Positions 63,401-64,000 of a stretch of DNA of 64,000 nt are shown one piece after another (the stretch's first letter is position 1; each line of letters starts with the position of its first letter). The notes under the pieces were generated by a model. It did no database searches. It saw only the letters and a list, made by a program, of their open reading frames with translations, and was not told where the DNA came from. The DNA lies in assembly GCF_029853675.1 (NCBI RefSeq), contig NZ_CP122539.1, positions 3,429,001 to 3,493,000 of the forward strand. The letters run 5' to 3'. Source of the stretch: Tenacibaculum tangerinum (GTDB lineage: Bacteria > Bacteroidota > Bacteroidia > Flavobacteriales > Flavobacteriaceae). Position numbers and translations under genes: made by a program.

Positions 63401-63435
63401 ACGATTTTGTACATTCATTAACACTATTAAAATAA
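57475..63435 (+). CDS. Giant membrane-anchored periplasmic protein (1986 residues), unknown function
   Basis: No family recognised with confidence. One N-terminal membrane helix (~8-25) anchors a very long periplasmic part. Residues ~90-335 are helical and charged with coiled-coil character. Residues ~340-1320 are a long series of amphipathic beta segments with recurring helix-beta units (for example LKGSLGAYYAKGKFGNLDLEANLYL and IEGFLQLEVNNL), reminiscent of AsmA/TamB-like or other long beta-groove proteins. A Gly/Lys/Ser-rich linker (~1322-1345) precedes a second beta-rich region (~1350-1986). It is encoded with an ExbB/ExbD-like channel and a secreted cysteine peptidase, so it may be the moving or bridging element of an envelope machine. 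That role is inference. Confidence 0.55.
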   Translation: MKTNALKLSVIVLAVFILVGYVVDNNSDERLSTTTKKVIEHHDAAAIVSLFQFVDQLKTHSKPELVLNSIHGFGGIFSKENLALEETKQLLEDITKHLDSLRTQNTSALLETVISEGTTALLPKHLKEDFEVAREEILTTNTKVVLTSAAYNYIYVLNEVVPKLKKLLAQNKKITEEEFLTAFYEAKIAKLNITIVKNMLKDVPKELLHEIISTKEASELQAEILKYEAVVQLHLGALKKYKEEEVYKEQLKTFLKEQTLQKNAYYIEEYERLEAKIAQVTNNILHFEKALLKEYESLQDLLNKKVTKAVVKAQEHVDGILGSHNYIDIIPNYLEKKPDCWLRVKLPENTVEYIREHKEIKGISGKLYLVYKTKVFDDKATLSGTSFIPGVDMNSAQINSLKQSLQKIVSEIPLGIEIANLAIEEKDAQNTALTCTGYDGKNDPLHNLQITIPQDSPWTNFKTILKEQKEVFNRLQVSKELGLQLDHITLNPKNFDATFSFHVGSSSIVRDLLNIQKETNSFEFTLSEIQKETQFISDKLRELAGKKIASRLQEVLDDTENEKHLQNLLLADSILTAKATYSQDYIVGHVTYVPIGFTALNKKFEQTASVELLFKTSLKNGKAAVSISNTSLPYEASIRAYVNRYLNTSKDSLLQSVNRTLSASEVGNLMLNLSQKLQFSKFQLNYRTKEITGKMWIEGFAAKKMPISITKRGLRIEHIEAVFKEIIKSTFETYVVSQFEQTIQKKCHEFVANKEVSLFTFDFRFEDINCNLQNTSASFKAVYKEDPANFASIQFDASGNLKILELNAPVIERNIVTKIETNLAQYTDFKYLKVKNPRFEKGILKIDAFVQIEAIGLYEQAGTFEIAPDTKNILDAKFNGFDLQTAFESKVNSKVKENIKELIKDKKLTLEFSKEADGLSITDIKEVLLFGSGRRLVFEAQANLKGIIVPGFTITINLAEEDMLKAIRIDLPNTAIINALLANTSLMNDLSAEIVPGLNARIEKMNVYANPVRIEGFLQLEVNNLTFPSMRFEVTQNNIRFHPSLSFPLPGAYLIAASPPLTLYGTYVWLDLEEKRISLNTNITVGTPADAEASSRLLNLKGSLGAYYAKGKFGNLDLEANLYLITVLNVLEGKGALETTKGCFSMSSKTKGPLGKVVKFNNQVTVNCDDILFRSQMAMDVLGVKMNSDMSAEKVSNSAIKLAGNINYNFLETAYLRGAVATKLQTGDVTSFAKNATISLAGNLKIDRFELSELSLDANYNSAYLDFEVLGVNLGIEVPTVGNFSEDMILEKILSLLDFDPEMILEILKNPTKISFKIAPMGIGKKSKGGKEGTDNDSGGGVAINEDASVTNGKESTKKAVSKLVDNGANVQVTSGAFASNLKVKLLPLQSIQSFPRQQKSKFPENVTRALVTVDTRNNAQSAVNYLANETASQIQSGFNYWITQQIVSPIKRLKNVSTYKFNKQILETSYYPSICWNVCFNNNNNVYLYLSQPYVNTYQADEFEFSELQKEWVTDYDFIRLRLTNREQLVVNQDNTFIVQQVPLKISNRAFVNYRNSVVHLSSNTLFFKRGNKFFNTEGKNITSTNLIKGSTIRKLKRQYPTFETIKAIAVSDRNLLILKDDDFEVITAFKIKKEDEVKQALEKTADTLGKVWIEIPQSAINAVFGQEPWFNSGKKFHENIKTLQSNTYQGKIKTKAYRSFEALVQSLLEDNVVPNTRVIPLDTREYLLTTNNDTNNKTLVNLTPKQHTNFFNYIPPTLRITNSDLTKDLAIENSTAVDFENIFKTNRLVSNTLIHIMDGRLFNGDVYLGKSQDNLFFQSSNQLKIQSKDSLWTIKTALDINTLVKDSNQEQAGDIFNKPQAVKKHATFFNTLFSIISSGKDVELVLEENESKLVAYLLDKTDLHIIWENSNGTEIGSRKFERTVFNAALMSTHHTKAELKLVNSIHSKSYTLQELVKFIKKGYIPTKDWFSKDNDFVHSLTLLK

Positions 63436-63456
63436 CCATCATAAAAAAGTAACTAT

Positions 63457-64000
63457 ATGAAAACTATATATGCCATATTAGCGCTATTGTTAACAAGCCA
63501 TGCTGTTACAGCACAGGAGTTGAATCCAAATTGGAAAAGCGATTTAACCAATATGTTACACGAATTTTTGCAATGCAATGAGCCTATAGACGATATTTCA
63601 CCTTGCAATAAATTTGTTTCAGAAGCGCTACAATCAGCCTATGGAGTAAACGATTTTTACAGTACAGAAAAAAACAGGCATTTGATAGCCAATGAAATTT
63701 ATAGCTACTTAAAAACCAGTTCTAAATGGACGTTGTTAGGAAAAGCTAGTGATCAAAATACACTAAACAACGCACAAGGATATGCGAATTTAAAAAAGGC
63801 GGTAGTGGCCGTTTATAAAGGAGATGTACATGGGCACATTGCATTGATACTTCCAGGAACCTTATCGCAGTCGTCTACTTGGAATTTAAAAGTACCAAAT
63901 TCAGCCTCTTTTTTTATATACAAACCCAATAAATCGTATATCGGTAAAAAAATGTCTTTTGCCTTTTCGTCTACCGATAAAGACAAAGTGTTGTTATACG
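63457..64000 (+). CDS. Secreted papain-fold (CHAP/NlpC-like) peptidase or amidase, 3' truncated by window edge
   Basis: At least 181 codons from ATG 63457. It begins with a signal peptide (MKTIYAILALLLTSHAVTAQ). Cys50 in SPCNKFVSEAL and His127 in VHGHIALILPG have the order and context of the Cys/His dyad of CHAP and NlpC/P60 peptidoglycan hydrolases and of some amidase effectors. The mature enzyme would act in the periplasm or outside, most likely on cell-wall peptide or amide bonds. It lies 21 bp after the 1986-residue gene and is probably part of the same operon. The C-terminal part is outside the window. Confidence 0.6.
   Translation, partial: MKTIYAILALLLTSHAVTAQELNPNWKSDLTNMLHEFLQCNEPIDDISPCNKFVSEALQSAYGVNDFYSTEKNRHLIANEIYSYLKTSSKWTLLGKASDQNTLNNAQGYANLKKAVVAVYKGDVHGHIALILPGTLSQSSTWNLKVPNSASFFIYKPNKSYIGKKMSFAFSSTDKDKVLLY

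Noticed and set aside
55083..63435. Zorya anti-phage system
   Set aside because: The channel proteins resemble MotA/MotB-type units, but there is no long cytoplasmic ZorA tail, no helicase or nuclease (ZorC/D/E) and no OmpA-like domain on the single-span proteins.

Overview
The window is AT-rich chromosomal DNA from a member of the Bacteroidota, most likely a marine Flavobacteriaceae (Tenacibaculum-like; the genus is inference). The evidence is PorP/SprF and type B type IX secretion (T9SS) sorting proteins, flavobacterial GyrA, CtlX and Lrp proteins, promoters of the TAnnTTTG type, and LytTR/LytS-type signalling. Both ends cut genes: an arginase-family gene at base 1 and a secreted papain-fold peptidase gene at base 64000.

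Layout. 1-11.1 kb: amino-acid catabolism (arginase family, CtlX, a YdiJ-like D-2-hydroxyglutarate dehydrogenase, an Lrp regulator and a DUF1338/HglS-like 2-oxoadipate dioxygenase), mixed with a ThiF-rhodanese protein, a Crp-like regulator, a frameshifted S41 peptidase and a decayed copy of the ctlX 5' end. 11.16-12.81 kb: one insertion sequence with 19-bp terminal inverted repeats, a 6-bp target duplication and a transposase broken by one extra A next to its start codon. 12.9-24.8 kb: core genes (Cj0069-family protein, Crp/YgaP/lipoprotein group, gyrA with a TPR gene, thiolase with a cytoplasmic NlpC/P60 enzyme, PgpH-like HD hydrolase) and a tRNA-Ser/Pro/Arg operon with a clear promoter and terminator.

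25.4-52.6 kb: a surface-adhesin locus. A LytTR response regulator lies on one side and a LytS-type histidine kinase on the other. Between them is a five-gene operon: a 3770-residue repeat protein, a 2550-residue DUF4347/thrombospondin-3 protein, a 410-residue protein with a T9SS type B sorting domain, a PorP/SprF protein and an OmpA/PD40/TPR protein. The layout resembles SprB/SprF-type export loci. The 3770-residue gene holds three tandem-repeat families, including 21 units of exactly 360 bp, and inside them an 8-unit block duplicated with only two mismatches over 2849 bp.

52.6-54.9 kb: a non-coding island of nested repeats built on short palindromes. One such palindrome also sits in frame inside the DUF4347 gene.

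55.1 kb to the end: a compact operon that I cannot match to a described system. It encodes an ExbB/TolQ/MotA-like channel protein with an extra periplasmic domain, two paralogous ExbD/TolR-like single-span proteins with an Asp at residue 13, a 1986-residue membrane-anchored periplasmic beta-rich protein, and a secreted cysteine peptidase/amidase-like protein. My working hypothesis is an ion-driven envelope machine coupled to a giant periplasmic protein and a cell-wall enzyme. This is the best candidate for an undescribed system in the window.
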